64,000 nt of DNA, taken from NCBI GenBank assembly GCA_934045075.1, contig OW203736.1, positions 6,496,091-6,560,090 of the forward strand, written 5' to 3'. The stretch's first letter is position 1. Every line of letters starts with the position of its first letter. A model generated the notes under the pieces. The model ran no database searches. It was given only the letters and a program-made list of their open reading frames with translations, and was not told where the DNA came from. The stretch is from Yponomeuta sedellus. Lineage: Eukaryota > Arthropoda > Insecta > Lepidoptera > Yponomeutidae. Positions 19,121 through 30,529 of this stretch are shown here, piece by piece. The position numbers and the translations under genes were made by a program.

Positions 19121-20310
19121 ATAAAAAACTCAATATTTTTTAAAACAAAACCATAAAAATAATGTTTTTCTGGTTTTTTGGAATACAAAGAAAATGCAAA
19201 AAATCAGGTTAGTTACTCTAGGTAAAAATATTTCATGTTTGTCGGAGTCCCAAAAATGCGAAAAATCAAATGCTCTGATAATAAAAACGTATTGGATTTC
19301 GTTTTTTTGTTATTGAATTCTAAACGCTTTCTAAAAATGCTTAAAACAATTGTCTTACGAGATAACATGAATCAGAAACGCTCCATACATTATAAGGCGT
19401 TTCTTTCAAGTTGTCAGTCCCTATTCTTTTTTTCTTCAATGGTCAGATGGTCCGAATGTCGCGTTTTTCGAAGCACGTGACCTTTTGACTGACCACATTA
19501 TGAAAAGTGTCGTTTGTATTAAGTGGCTTGATCTATAATGAAATCAAATCGTTTATTTTGACAAAAAACTAACGTGAAATACATATCTTTACAGAGTATA
19601 CCTACATATCTAAATTACATTTTACCAAGTAATACAACGTCTGAATCACATGACATAGGTATTTAGTTCCAGTATTGTTGTTGTCAAATGCCTTATTATA
19701 GGTACATATCTTTAATCTTGGTAACAGTCGAAGATTACCACTACCCTCCGCACTAGTTAGAAACTGTACTGCGGCAGAGTAGGTTCGTCATCAGCGTGAC
19801 CAGTTTAGATTGCTACATACAGTGTGGTTAATCTTACGGTGTCTAGGTTCAAACAACAACAAACAATAATGGATACAACGAGATTTTACTTTCTCTTTAG
19901 GACCATTTTCGTAAAGTCTGGTTCTAAAGAGAAAGTAAAAGCTTTTTTAGTTTGGATCCATTTTAGTCAGTGGATCTATAGGGAACTAAAGAAAAGTTTT
20001 ATTCGTAGTCCTTAGAGAACTTGGCCTCACGGATTATATTAGCACATTTTTCGTGCAATCTGTCCAATATTCTGATAAAAATAATTTTCCGTCCAGGCTT
20101 CTAATAAGAACTTACTTATTTTCCTCCTTTTGACGCCTCTAATATCTTCGTGCCTGAATGAACTAATAAACTATGAAAGGGCAGACGACATCGATCGTTC
20201 GTAAGCCTCTTACACACTCGTCTATGGTGTCTTTAGGACCAATTCGCCGTAAAGAATCACTTTGACGACTTGGCTCAAACGCAGCGGCGCAGCTTAGAAG
20301 CAGACGCAGC
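19121..20310. other. Intergenic DNA, mostly unrecognised
   Basis: About 19730-19830 has a diverged relative at 41495-41600 (actaccctccgc-ctagtt, cggcagagtag). A LINE-tail-like piece lies near 19545. A 24-bp inverted match (ttactttctctttaggacca / ttctaaagagaaagtaa) lies at 19885-19940. No gene recognised. Confidence 0.4.
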
Positions 20311-20314
20311 TAGT

Positions 20315-20495
20315 TATTTAGTTACATACATACGTAACCTCATATTTAGACATATCCCACATACATACACAACCCACGCCTGTATCCCAGAGAGTAAGGC
20401 AGAGACCAGGGACTGCCACTTGCCACGATTCAGCAGATCACCTTCGCTTCATCAACGTTCATAAGTCGTTGCATGCACGCACGCCGGTTCCGGGT
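20315..20495 (-). repeat. SINE-E dispersed repeat
   Basis: cccacgcctgtatcccagag, gccacttgccacgattcagc and catgcacgcacgccggttcc recur in reverse orientation at 28662-28800 and in part at 38605-38720, 47465-47550 and 51486-51595. Confidence 0.65.
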
Positions 20496-20499
20496 ACTT

Positions 20500-21449
20500 T
20501 TTATCTTTCTATCTTATGTAGTTATTTAGCTGTATTATTATTATTTAAACTCTTTATTGCACAAAGCAGATCGTATTTGGTAAAAGGGCGTAGTTAATGT
20601 TTTCTTTTTCTGCATTTTTTTCCAGTCAACCTTTGGTTCGTTGATAAGGGCTGGATGGGTAGTGCAAAATACTACAACTGTAAAAGGGAGGTGCCAATAC
20701 TTATATAAACATGAACATTTATAATACATAGGTAACAATGAACTTCGGGCAACAAGTTCTGGTTAGACCTGAGATTTCCACACTCACAGCTGGGTCATTC
20801 ATTGTATGTGGCAAGCGCTGAGGTAGGTATGTAAATACCTCGGAAATTAGGATAGAATAGAAATCGTTTATTACCAAAACACACAACAATTAACAAAATA
20901 GTATCAACAGACAATCAACATTGTTTTGTTTAGACTGCGTCTAACCATTTTGGTAAAAGGAGAGAGCTCAGCTAACATGTCGGTTACCACTAAGTAGTTA
21001 CCAACGCTGTTTTCAGCACTCCCCGGCTCTATGGTTGTAATTTAGAGCAGGACTTAAGGCAGGTAGATGTTAGCACGATAAACTATTAAGTTATAAAAGT
21101 AAGTACTAACCAAATCAAAAATTGCTTCCTTTGTGTTTCTTAAGAGAGCTTTTAATAAACTATTAACGTTTTGTTCTAAAGAAGTCCGCAATCCTGTATT
21201 ACCTACTCAGTTTTTATAAATAAGACTTGTAAAAGTGAAAACCCCACCTTACTGTCTCAGTGAGGTTGGGTATAAAAAGTAAAAATAGTATACAAAAATA
21301 AAATAAGAATTAGGGTTTCCTCACGTTATTTTCCTTCATACGGTGGTATTGATGCTTAAAAAACCGTTGTCGGTACATGCCGAGATATGAATCCGCGACT
21401 TCCCGTAATTATTTGTAACCTTACGTAGAGATAGAGATAGAGAACACTA
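20500..21449. other. Intergenic DNA with LINE-tail scraps
   Basis: aactctttattgcacaaag (about 20550) and agaaatcgtttattaccaaa (about 20857) resemble reversed LINE 3' ends. 21313-21375 resembles a SINE-D tail. No gene recognised. Confidence 0.4.
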
Positions 21450-21633
21450 TCTATAATATAAAAATGAATCGTTGAATGTGTTGGTAAGCGTAAATCTCGA
21501 GAGCAGCTGAACCGATTTCGCTAATTCTTTTTTAGAATATTCCTTGAAGTACGAGGATGATTGTTACGAAGAGAAAAATAAAAAAATTAAAGAATCGACT
21601 GTTAGGCGGTACGAAGTTCGCTGGGTCAGCTAG
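21450..21633 (+). mobile_element. Short non-autonomous Helitron
   Basis: Starts TCTATAATATAAAAATGAAT and ends GGGTCAGCTAG, inserted between A and T, which is the Helitron signature (5' TC, 3' CTRR, AT target). It shares gtgttggtaagcg and actgttaggcggtacg with copies at 35960-36545 and 46451-46966. Confidence 0.85.
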
Positions 21634-21866
21634 TTTTACATAAAAAGTACGTAGGTAATATCTCTTAATATAACATAAGTCGGTGTACCAAACAAGATAA
21701 CCTAATCTTGTTAATCGACAGACGCAACATATTGACAGTTTAACCACAGACAGTTTAATCTCATGATATATCGTCGGTATGAAGGTAAAACTCATTAACT
21801 GCTTTTCCATTTTTTTATTTATAAACTGATAATTATTTTTGCCCAAAAATAACACTATCTAGTTTA

Positions 21867-22045
21867 TACTATTTTTATTTTTAATGCACTAATCCGTGCT
21901 AAGGACAAATTTAAAAACCTATTTAGAGGCTAAAAATTTCGCCCATGCCGGGATTCGAACCCGCAAGCTCTGGCACGGATAGCCAGAGGTTGCGGGTTCG
22001 AATCCCGGCATGGGTGAAATTTTTAGCCTCTAAATAGGTTTTTAA
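21867..22045. mobile_element. SINE-A inverted dimer with 13-bp target duplication
   Basis: Flanked by ACTATCTAGTTTA at 21854-21866 and 22046-22058. The left half is antisense (from tactatttttatttttaatg through TTAAAAACCTATTTAGAGGC to the B box). The right half is sense and ends AAATAGGTTTTTA. The junction lies in the anticodon-arm region. Confidence 0.9.
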
Positions 22046-22059
22046 ACTATCTAGTTTAC

Positions 22060-22736
22060 TAATAAAAAAAATAACGATGGGTGAGCGTTTTTATTTCTGT
22101 GCTAAATATTACATTTAGTATCTCAAATTCACATGAGCGCAGTTTCTACGATTAGGCTCATTTGCAGTTACTGAATTTTACCTTTATACCGACGATATTA
22201 TGATCATTATAAAGCGTCGCTAATGATTTGTGACGTCACAGCTAACGTCCTATTTGTATGGTGCGTATGTGTATAATTTAGTTTTTTTTATGATAATTAT
22301 TTATTTATCTTTTTTATTTACTTTATTATAGTATTTGTTAGGCAGAACAACCAGAAGTACAATGTATCTTGAACAGATAACTTAAAAAAAAACTATTGTA
22401 AATCTATCCCTGTTATTCACATTGTACAATATTGTTTTTGGAACTAAGAAATTAAGCAAATGCACGCGTAGTACAAGGATTGTACAAGAAACATTCCTGG
22501 AAAAAAGGAGAAAAAAATTACCCTATTACAATACTTTCATCCTTAGTTTATAAGTGAAATGTCATTAAATCATGTTAGCTTTCAGGCTCAAATTCAACAA
22601 ATACACTCTAACAATGGTTTAAGTGGTCTTTTCAAGATCATTAATTATTGAAACGGTTAATAATTTAAGGAACCAATGCCCTAAATAACCTCTGGGGCCT
22701 AAATACCCCAGGGGTTATTCTGGGGTAAATGTAATA
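22060..22736. other. Intergenic DNA without recognised element
   Basis: AT-rich; nothing recognised beyond a short ggggcctaaataccccaggg palindrome near 22693-22725. Confidence 0.4.
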
Positions 22737-22835
22737 ACTTCTGACAGTAAGACCAGCCACTAGTCTTGCAGGCCTCCACCAATCCGGATTTGGCCCCCGT
22801 GGTGAGTATGGCCTATACCTGCCTTAGGGTTAATA
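22737..22835 (+). repeat. 5S-headed SINE tail fragment
   Basis: acttctgacagtaag, ccaccaatccggatttggcc and gtggtgagtatggcct match the tail segment only. Confidence 0.55.
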
Positions 22836-23917
22836 TAGGAAGGTATATGGAGTACCTAGATAGGTATTTTATAACTAGATTTTCAATAAGTTCTCATTTT
22901 CCTATGACCGGGCAATATACCGACAATACCGTGTTCTTAGGCAAGTATAGCATGCTACATAGCAACGTGACGTGTTATCAATGTACCTACCTAACATTGT
23001 AATATCCGAAGACGCTAGCTTCAAGACAAACCCAAGGTTTAACAGAGCAGTAAACGAATGAATTGTGTATTTTCATAACATTATAAATTAAAAAAAATAG
23101 AATTCTAATTCGAGGAAAAAGAAACAAAATAGCTCCTATGTCCTTCTGATACATACTAAGTATTTTACAAGAAGCCAAATTATCAATCTAAACTCATTAC
23201 GGCAGACAGTCCGCTGCAAAAAAAAGTATCTCTACTTAGTGCTTTTATATCTAGCCAGTATGACTTGGCTATTTCAACAACTTTATTGCTTTGTTCTTTT
23301 TTTTATCTTGCAAAAGTTGGGCGGCTTTTGGTCTAAAGTCTAACCCCCAGTTTCTCCGGTGCATACAATAAAAAAACCACTGACAGCTGTTAACAATAGA
23401 TTAAGACTCTGTTAGGGTTCGAGAAACCAGTGGTAAGGGACATTTTGTGAATCATAGGTACCTAGGTCACCTATAGGTAGAACCAATGTCATATTTCATA
23501 GCAATAAATTACTACGCGATTAGCCCCGAAAATATTCTAACAATGTCATATTCTTAAGGAGTTGAGGGAGGGAGGAGGAGGAGGAATAAAATATTTTTTA
23601 CCTTAGTGTAGGTACTCACTTATATCCTACTTAATATTATTTAATAAATGCGAATGTTAGTGTATATGTTTGGTTTGATGATCACGCAATAACAGCTGAA
23701 TGGAGTCACATGAAAGGAAACTTGTTATCCCGGTAATGCGTTACCACGGGAACGTATTTACCGGGATTTTGCCGTTAAATTTATTGTACTGTAACCTTTT
23801 TTCAAGCTAAACTCCAAGGTATTTATTTATTCCGTTGCCGTGGTAGCAACAATTCTGTGCCTAAACGGACTCTGTGAGGGTACAAAATTTGTCGGGTCAA
23901 GCAGTGTTACGAGTACC
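22836..23917. other. Intergenic DNA without recognised element
   Basis: No conserved frame. A short relative of 37655-37745 is visible at 23730-23830 (ggtaatgcgtt, gctaaactc-aaggtatttatttatt). Confidence 0.4.
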
Positions 23918-23921
23918 TATA

Positions 23922-24546
23922 CAGGGTGTCTCATTCAAATCGGTCAGTATGGGAAAGTCTGAAACTATAAGACATACGAAGATCTGTTCTGAGGAACCAT
24001 GTCATCGATTTTAATAACAAGAAAAACTGCATTCATACAATTTAACAAACATCTGTACTCCGTTCGGGAATCGAACCCGGTTGTTTTGAAAAAAAAAATC
24101 CTACACTATTTCTATTTATTAGATATCGATTGTGTAGGTCTTAAGCAGTAAATGTCTGTATGAAACATGTCTAAAATGCATTGTTTTCATACAAAATGCA
24201 ATCGTATGATCGTTACCTAAACGTGTTGAATATTGTATTGAAAAAGTCCGCGGTCACTTCGAGCACCTACTAAAATAAATTGAAGTATGTGAAAACAATG
24301 CATTTTATTCATTTTAGACATTAAGACCTAAGACCTACACAATCGATATCTAAATAGAAATAGTATAAGTTTTTTTTTTCAAAACAACCAGGTTCGATTC
24401 CCGAACAGAGTACAAATGTTTTTTTAAATGTATGAATGTAGTTTTTCTTGTTATTAAAATCGATGACATGGTTCCTCAGAACAGATCTTCGTATGTCTCA
24501 TAGTTTCAGACTTTCCCATACTGACCGATTTGAATGAGACACCCTG
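23922..24546. mobile_element. 625-bp long-arm inverted-repeat element, TA target
   Basis: Ends CAGGGTGTCTCATTCAAATC and GATTTGAATGAGACACCCTG, with arms of roughly 240 bp. TA lies on both sides (23920-23921, 24547-24548). Both arms include a copy of GGTTCGATTCCCGAAC, a B-box-like motif, in opposite orientation (24062-24083 and 24391-24406). It is non-coding. Confidence 0.8.
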
Positions 24547-24889
24547 TATACCTAATATAAAAATTACATGTGAGAGTGTTTGTTACTGAAACTCCTGAGA
24601 CTTCACCGATTTTAATGAAACTTTTTGTGTTGGCAGGCCTGGGAATATTTTAGGCTAATTAAAAAGTAAAGAAATAAACTAAATTATATAAAGCGATTCC
24701 AAGAACTACTTTACAGTTTTTATTCGAATGCGAAGGTATAATGCGCGACAAATAACTTGATCAAATTACTTTCGCATATCCGTATTTCAGGCGGGGATGC
24801 AGGATGTGACTAACAATTCTTTGACCTTTAGTTTAATGAAGTAAACAATAAATTGAAAAAAATAGAGCGTCCACTGCGAACTCATTCCG

Positions 24890-25045
24890 AAATACCTAAA
24901 TAGTAGGTACGAGGACGCTAGTCGCAGGATTTGAATGTGTAAAGTCGTGACTTTTCAGTACATTAATTGTCAAATTCATTAAATTAAATCATTCATTAAA
25001 TGTTTTCGCGCCACAAAATGCGTGACATACTTTTTACACAGTACA
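24890..25045. repeat. Dispersed repeat, relative at 43230-43330
   Basis: ggacgctagtcgca, cagtacattaattgtcaaat and gcgccacaaaatgcgtg are shared in order with 43230-43330. Family unknown. Confidence 0.5.
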
Positions 25046-25095
25046 ACCCGGACTGAGCGGATGGTATGATTAAGTTATCTAAAAGCATTATACCA

Positions 25096-25183
25096 ATTGG
25101 TAGAGCGCTGGCACGGACAGCCAGAGGTTGCGGGTTCGAATCCCGGCATGGGTGAAATTTTTAGCCTCTAAATAGGTTTTTAA
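25096..25183 (+). repeat. SINE-A single copy, 5'-truncated, 15-bp target duplication
   Basis: AAAAGCATTATACCA occurs at 25081-25095 and 25184-25198. The insert starts within the D arm (attggtagagcgctgg) and ends AAATAGGTTTTT, showing that the tail end is a genuine 3' terminus. Confidence 0.9.
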
Positions 25184-25533
25184 AAAAGCATTATACCACC
25201 CAAGTAAAGTCGCGGGCGATACTATTAAAATTTTCTGACGTGCGTAAGGTGGAATGAGAATGACCTATGACCTAACTAGTAGGTATAGCTAGATAGGATA
25301 CAAAAACATTTAAGCAGGTTTAATAAAAAAAACTTGCTAATCTACATACACCCACGTGGAAAGCGTGGGTGTCTGAGGCTTAGATACCCCACAAATAGCT
25401 ATTGGAGCAAATTTTTGCAAACATCCACGATTTTATTACTTCAATAATATGTTGGCGGTTAACCAGACCTTAAATGGTACGATTTCAGTTGTTTTCAATA
25501 ACATTAAAAACAACATCTAAACAAAAGGTTTCC

Positions 25534-25604
25534 TCACGACGTATTCCTTCACGTAATTACACATACTTACGTGAAGGAATACGTCGTGAGGAAACCTACG
25601 TGTG
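25534..25604. repeat. Foldback joined to SINE-D tail
   Basis: GGTTTCCTCACGACGTATTC and GAATACGTCGTGAGGAAACC are inverted around an ~32-nt centre. The right arm continues into SINE-D tail sequence to about 25705, so this is an inverted SINE-D tail. Confidence 0.7.
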
Positions 25605-25839
25605 GTGTTTAAGTACCATGCTCTGAAATTGCCAATTCGCGGTGGGTGCGCGTGGTAATTAAGCCCCTAAGCTCTTTCTCTTTGAGAGAAGGCCGGTGGA
25701 AACTATTAATAGGCTACATAAAAGAATATGATGGCAACTTCCAGCATCAATACATTTTTCAGCTTCGCCTGAAAGATGCAATCAACGTTAAGATGCAAGA
25801 ACGGTTAATTTAATTAAGGAACTTAATTTATTTAGTGGT

Positions 25840-25944
25840 GTGCCGAGGCGGAGATGGGATGCTCTCTCAACCTTTTTGCCTGGATGGGAGAGGATGGCTT
25901 TAGACAGGCAGCAGTGGACGATCGTGGGGGAGGCCTTTAACTAA
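25840..25944 (+). mobile_element. Reverse transcriptase C-terminal fragment (non-LTR)
   Basis: The frame from 25849 reads RRWDALSTFLPGW, then WERMALDRQQWTIVGEAFN and a TAA stop (25942-25944). The pattern W-x5-D-R-x-x-W-x-x-x-G-E-A-F is the usual end of lepidopteran endonuclease/reverse transcriptase proteins. Confidence 0.75.
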
Positions 25945-26263
25945 TTAAAAAGATATTTAAAAACGCCCATCTTTCTGACAAAACTTTCTTCACTTCTGTC
26001 CATACTGCCACTAACAAGATCTGCCATTTGTCATTTTACACTTGCATTTTGCAATACAAAGTGCCTATTGCACTTACTCCTAAGTATTTACACAGTTCGG
26101 TCGCCAATGGAGTAATCCGATTACCGTTGCCGGCAGTCTAGTGTTTGCTCCTATTACATCACTAAGGAAAAAAATCAGGCAAGCGCTAGTCGAACTTGCA
26201 TACAGCGTTCCGTACTTTCTCATCTTTACAATTTAATTTGTAGTCATTTGAATATAATATATT

Positions 26264-26318
26264 AAAGGACGGTATAACCACAAAAGAATAATATACTTTT
26301 GTGGTTACATCGTCCTTT
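26264..26318. repeat. Foldback, 23-bp arms
   Basis: AAAGGACGGTATAACCACAA pairs with TTGTGGTTACATCGTCCTTT with mismatches; the loop is about 9 nt. Confidence 0.65.
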
Positions 26319-26358
26319 CTGAATATAGAGGTTCCGATTTTTCGTCGGTAAGTACGGA

Positions 26359-26697
26359 AGCGCTCGTGGCCTGGGCGAACTGAGTGATTGGAATCAATCA
26401 CTTGAGTTAAGCAACGACAGGCGCGGTCAGGTGCAGGATAGGTGACTGTCCCGTGACTACCGCTAGTGGCATTTTTCCGAGCGCTTCCGTGCTTCGCAAT
26501 ATGTAATGGCAGTCGTTAAGCCATGTGAGAGGCCTTATGGGCGGCTTGATAACTTCTGACAGTAAGGCTCGCCACTGTCTTACAATTCTCCACCAATGGA
26601 CTTGGCCTCCGTGGTAGAGTATGGCCTAACCTTCCTGCGATGCAGGAAGAGACCCATGCCCCAGCAGTGGGGACACACAAGGGTTGATATCGAAGTA
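26359..26697 (+). repeat. 5S-headed SINE, full-length-like
   Basis: Starts gcgctcgtggcctgggcgaa. The 5S-like segment gagttaagcaacgacaggcg, then gtcaggtgcaggataggtga, is followed by the body and the tail ending acaagggttgatatcga. Confidence 0.8.
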
Positions 26698-26699
26698 CT

Positions 26700-27832
26700 G
26701 ATGTGTTTAGGTCAGCAGCCGCAAAAGAAATGTGATGATGGCGGTTACATCTGCCGAACAGGTCTCAGTACATTTCCGTCACTATTGCAGTCAAGAGATT
26801 CGATTTTCACTCAGGCACATTTTTGCTGGTGCAAATTACGAATTAATACAAACATCTTTATTACTGTAAGTTAACCCAGGAAGGAGGAGGAGATGGAACC
26901 AACTAAGTCGCCTTAATTTTATAGTAGGATACAGGATATATATAGGTAAGTATATTTATTATGAATTTATACCTAGTCGCTTTATACCTACCTAGCAAAA
27001 ACGGTAACCTCTTAGAAAGTGCCAAGATTGGTGTAATTATAGGCCGCAGTTTCTGTCGTATAACAACAAATTAAATTAACTCCGACTAAGTGTGGGTGGA
27101 ATTTCCGCTAAGGCCCTAAACGAAACAAAGAAAAACACAATTTGAGTACCTATGTAAGGAAATCTCCTGTTGATGTCGACTGCACGGGCTTCAACAAACA
27201 AAAGGAAACATTTTTTTTGCTATACCCCGCAACCCTAAAAAGGAACAAAAGGGTGCTTCCTTAGTTTGCTAGGCGTATTTCCCCCGGCGAGACTATATTT
27301 GTACCCAGTTAGAAGGAATACTTAGCACTGGAGTTAGGCACTGAAACAATACTTTGTACTTTATGGCACACATAAAAATCATTAACAAAGCACAAAATTA
27401 TAAAAAAAAGGGTACATGGCGAGCTTATTTAAGAAGAAATCTCTTCCAGCCAACGCTTGATGTGGTAATACGGACATTATAAAAGAGGGGAGGAAAGTGT
27501 ACAATAATAATTGTTATATTAATATTTATCTAACACACGTGCTATAAATATTTAGGGGCATAAATTATAAATATAATAATAAATTATAATAAATTAAATT
27601 ATATAAATTATTTAACAATGTGTAGTACCTACAAATATTGTAGAGTTCCGTAAGTACCCATGGGTATTAACATACTTATAAGGTATGGAACAATCAAGTA
27701 TTTATTTCAACGTAAAGAATTTACATTGTGTTATTTGTATGTTAACGTACTACTGTTAATGTTAGCCTTCGGCTGTAGTTTTAGTGGAACAAAAGGCTGC
27801 GTCTGTCCGACTGACAATAAGAAAAAATATAG
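26700..27832. other. Intergenic DNA without recognised element
   Basis: AT-rich, including a low-complexity AT stretch at 27560-27615. No gene recognised. Confidence 0.4.
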
Positions 27833-27842
27833 CACGGATAGC

Positions 27843-27902
27843 CAGAGGTTGCGGGTTCGAATCCCGGCATGGGTGAAATTTTTAGCCTCTAAATAGGTTT
27901 TT
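27843..27902 (+). repeat. SINE-A single copy, strongly 5'-truncated
   Basis: AAAAATATAG at 27833-27842 and 27903-27912 flanks a copy starting in the anticodon arm (cacggatagccagagg) and ending AAATAGGTTTTT. Confidence 0.85.
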
Positions 27903-28297
27903 AAAAATATAGTACTTAAATAATTAGTAACACATTGTGTTCTGCCTACGAAACAAAACAAAAGAAACGACAAATCAACAACAACAAATGTCAATGACAT
28001 AATTCTTAAGTCCCGTGGTGTCATCAAAACATCGAACAAAACACAATTTCGACAATAACGAACCGTAGACGTCAACGCATTGAGTCAGTTCACGACCCTT
28101 GCTTTGTACCTCGCCGGAAATTGAAGCAATGACGGAGATACTTAGATCCACGTCATCCGTAGACATTTTGAGGTCTTTTCAAGGAAGTTAGGTAATGGCT
28201 GTTAAAGATTCATGGATTCAGACATGGAGAGATGTGAAGTTGGGCCTATAAAGGTGGCCTGGCTCTGTCATGAAGAAGGTGAAATTATATAGGTCCA

Positions 28298-28591
28298 AAT
28301 TTAAAAACCTATTTAGAGGCTAAAAATTTCACCCATGCCGGGATTCGAACCCGCAACCTCTGGCTATCCGTACCAGCGCTCTACCAATTGAGCGCTGGTA
28401 CGGATAGCCAGAGGTTGCGGGTTCGAATCCCGGCATGGGTGAAATTTTTAGCGCTCTACCAATTGAGCGCTGGTACGGATAGCCAGAGGTTGCGGGTTCG
28501 AATCCCGGCATGGGTGAAATTTTTAGCCTCTAAATAGGTTTTTAAATTTGTTCCTTAGCACGGGTTAGTGCATTAAAAATAAAAATAGTGT
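28298..28591. mobile_element. SINE-A inverted multimer with 15-bp target duplication
   Basis: Flanked by AATTATATAGGTCCA at 28283-28297 and 28592-28606. Contents are one antisense module, then two sense modules joined through repeated gcgctctaccaattgagcgc palindromes. The right end is the long tail form (tgcattaaaaataaaaatag). Relative to the other dimers it is inserted in the opposite orientation. Confidence 0.9.
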
Positions 28592-28661
28592 AATTATATA
28601 GGTCCACCAAAAAAATATTTTATTAAACTTTCAAGAGAATACATATTATTTAATTTAAATA

Positions 28662-28800
28662 CCCGGAACCGGCGGCGTGCGTGCATACAACGACTCATGA
28701 ACGTTGATTTAGCGAAGGTGATCTGTCAGGATCGTGGCAAGTGGCAGTCCCGGGCCTCTGCCTACCCCTTTGGGATACAAGCGCGAGGTTATATATGTAT
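28662..28800 (+). repeat. SINE-E copy
   Basis: acccggaaccggcggcgtgc, gaacgttgatttagcgaagg and ctctgcctacccctttggga match the reverse of 20315-20495. Confidence 0.65.
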
Positions 28801-28882
28801 GCACAAATTATTTCTACCTCTATGAGATTATACTGTTTCCTGAATTTGCTCTGTATTTAAGATGAATAATATATAGGAATTG

Positions 28883-29125
28883 CCTAGTGGCATTTTTCCT
28901 AAGCGTTTCCGTGCTCCGTATTAAACCGTTGGTGTCAGCTGTCATGTAATGGCAGTGGTCAAGTCAGAGGCGTTATGGACGGCTTGATAACTTCTGACAG
29001 TAAAGCCCGCCACTGTCTTACAATCCTCCATCAGATCGGTCTTGGCCCCCGTGGTGCAGTATGGGCTAATATTCCTGCGATGCGGGATGAGGCACGTGTC
29101 CCAGCAGTGGGGACATACGAAAGAG
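28883..29125 (+). repeat. 5S-headed SINE, head missing
   Basis: Starts at ctagtggcatttttcc, just after the 5S-like part, and runs to agtggggacatacga. Confidence 0.65.
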
Positions 29126-29722
29126 AGGGATGGCTAACACAAATATTTCTATGAGTTCTCGATGGATGAGGGTGCTTGTCGCATAGTTCGCTTCGTGTCG
29201 CCAGTGATGGTAGCACAAGTATGGCACAAAATAGCCGAAAAAAATTTAAGTGGAATGTGTTTTTTAGTATTTCCACTGGTAAAATTTTGTAAAGGATTTA
29301 CATGTAAACAATTCTTTTAAAAAAATATGTGTTCAATCATGAATTGATCAGTTCACGAGTTTAATTTGTAAAAGTGTCAAATACTTTTTCTACTTATTTT
29401 TATTTTTGCTATAAGTAAGCACTTAATCTAGGGCAGAGACAAATCAAAGCTTTGGATCTTTTCAGCCGTTCGTTCTTGAGTTAAGTCGAAGTGGTTTAAC
29501 TAAAACCCCTTTGTTTTATATACCTACCTACTTAAATTTTGTGAGTAGAAAATGGGATTTCAAACGCATTTTACAGACGTGTTCCGAAATTTTCTTCTGC
29601 CGTTTTCCATAAACAGGCGATCGGGTTCGGTCCGTAAACCGGCAGGTAAATTGAACTGAAAGGATTTCCTGTATATTTTCTTCTGAACGTATAATTATGT
29701 AATGTTCGGTGATATTCATTAT
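29126..29722. other. Intergenic DNA without recognised element
   Basis: Nothing recognised. Confidence 0.4.

Positions 29723-29770
<48 letters not shown>
29723..29770. repeat. (AG)24 microsatellite
   Basis: Uninterrupted AG dinucleotide run, followed by an AT-rich LINE-tail-like stretch and a short (TA)n at 29838-29856. Confidence 0.95.
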
Positions 29771-29774
<4 letters not shown>

Positions 29775-29856
29775 ATTTATTTAACGGCACAATACTAAAA
29801 ACATAACAAAACAGTAACAAATTTACAAAACACAACAATATATATATATATATATA

Positions 29857-30529
29857 GGTACACAAAGTTTACACAGTGGGCGAAACGACATTTTAAAATT
29901 AGATAAAAGAAGGTCTACAAATATAAACATGGATTACATAAATACGGATTTGCAACAGAATATTAATAATAATCTATGTTTTGTTTAAAGTATTGAGCCC
30001 CTAAAATGGTTCCCGACTCAGCATGTGTTGCAGGAGCCAGCGAGGTATCTGCCTACAACGCTGATATTCTGTCGAGACCATAATGCGGGTTAGTCGCGTG
30101 TTTGTGAATAATAAAATGATAAAAAATATTGAACGGTTTGAAAAGTATTACTTGCAGAATGAACATTAAATCCAGAGTTAAGGTGATTAACGTTAAAATT
30201 CGAATTTGAAATGCGGATGCTAACTGACGTTTTTATTTTAGGCCGTGATCTTGAAACTAGCACGAATAAGAAAATAGAAAAAATATTATAAAACTCTATT
30301 TATGTTTAAATATCTTCTAAAGGTATCGCCCGATACAAACTAAACCTTACAAGAGAGGCCAGTTTTTGGATTGAGAATTTCGCTAAGTAAATAGTTAACT
30401 GTAGTGCTATCTCTTCGAATATATCAGAAAACACCGTAACAGAACGTTACTTAAGTATTTACTTAGTAAAATTCTAATTTCAGAAATCGGCCCAAACTGT
30501 TTAATTTTTAACAAATTAAATCTTACAGT
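29857..30529. other. Intergenic DNA without recognised element
   Basis: AT-rich; nothing recognised. Confidence 0.4.
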
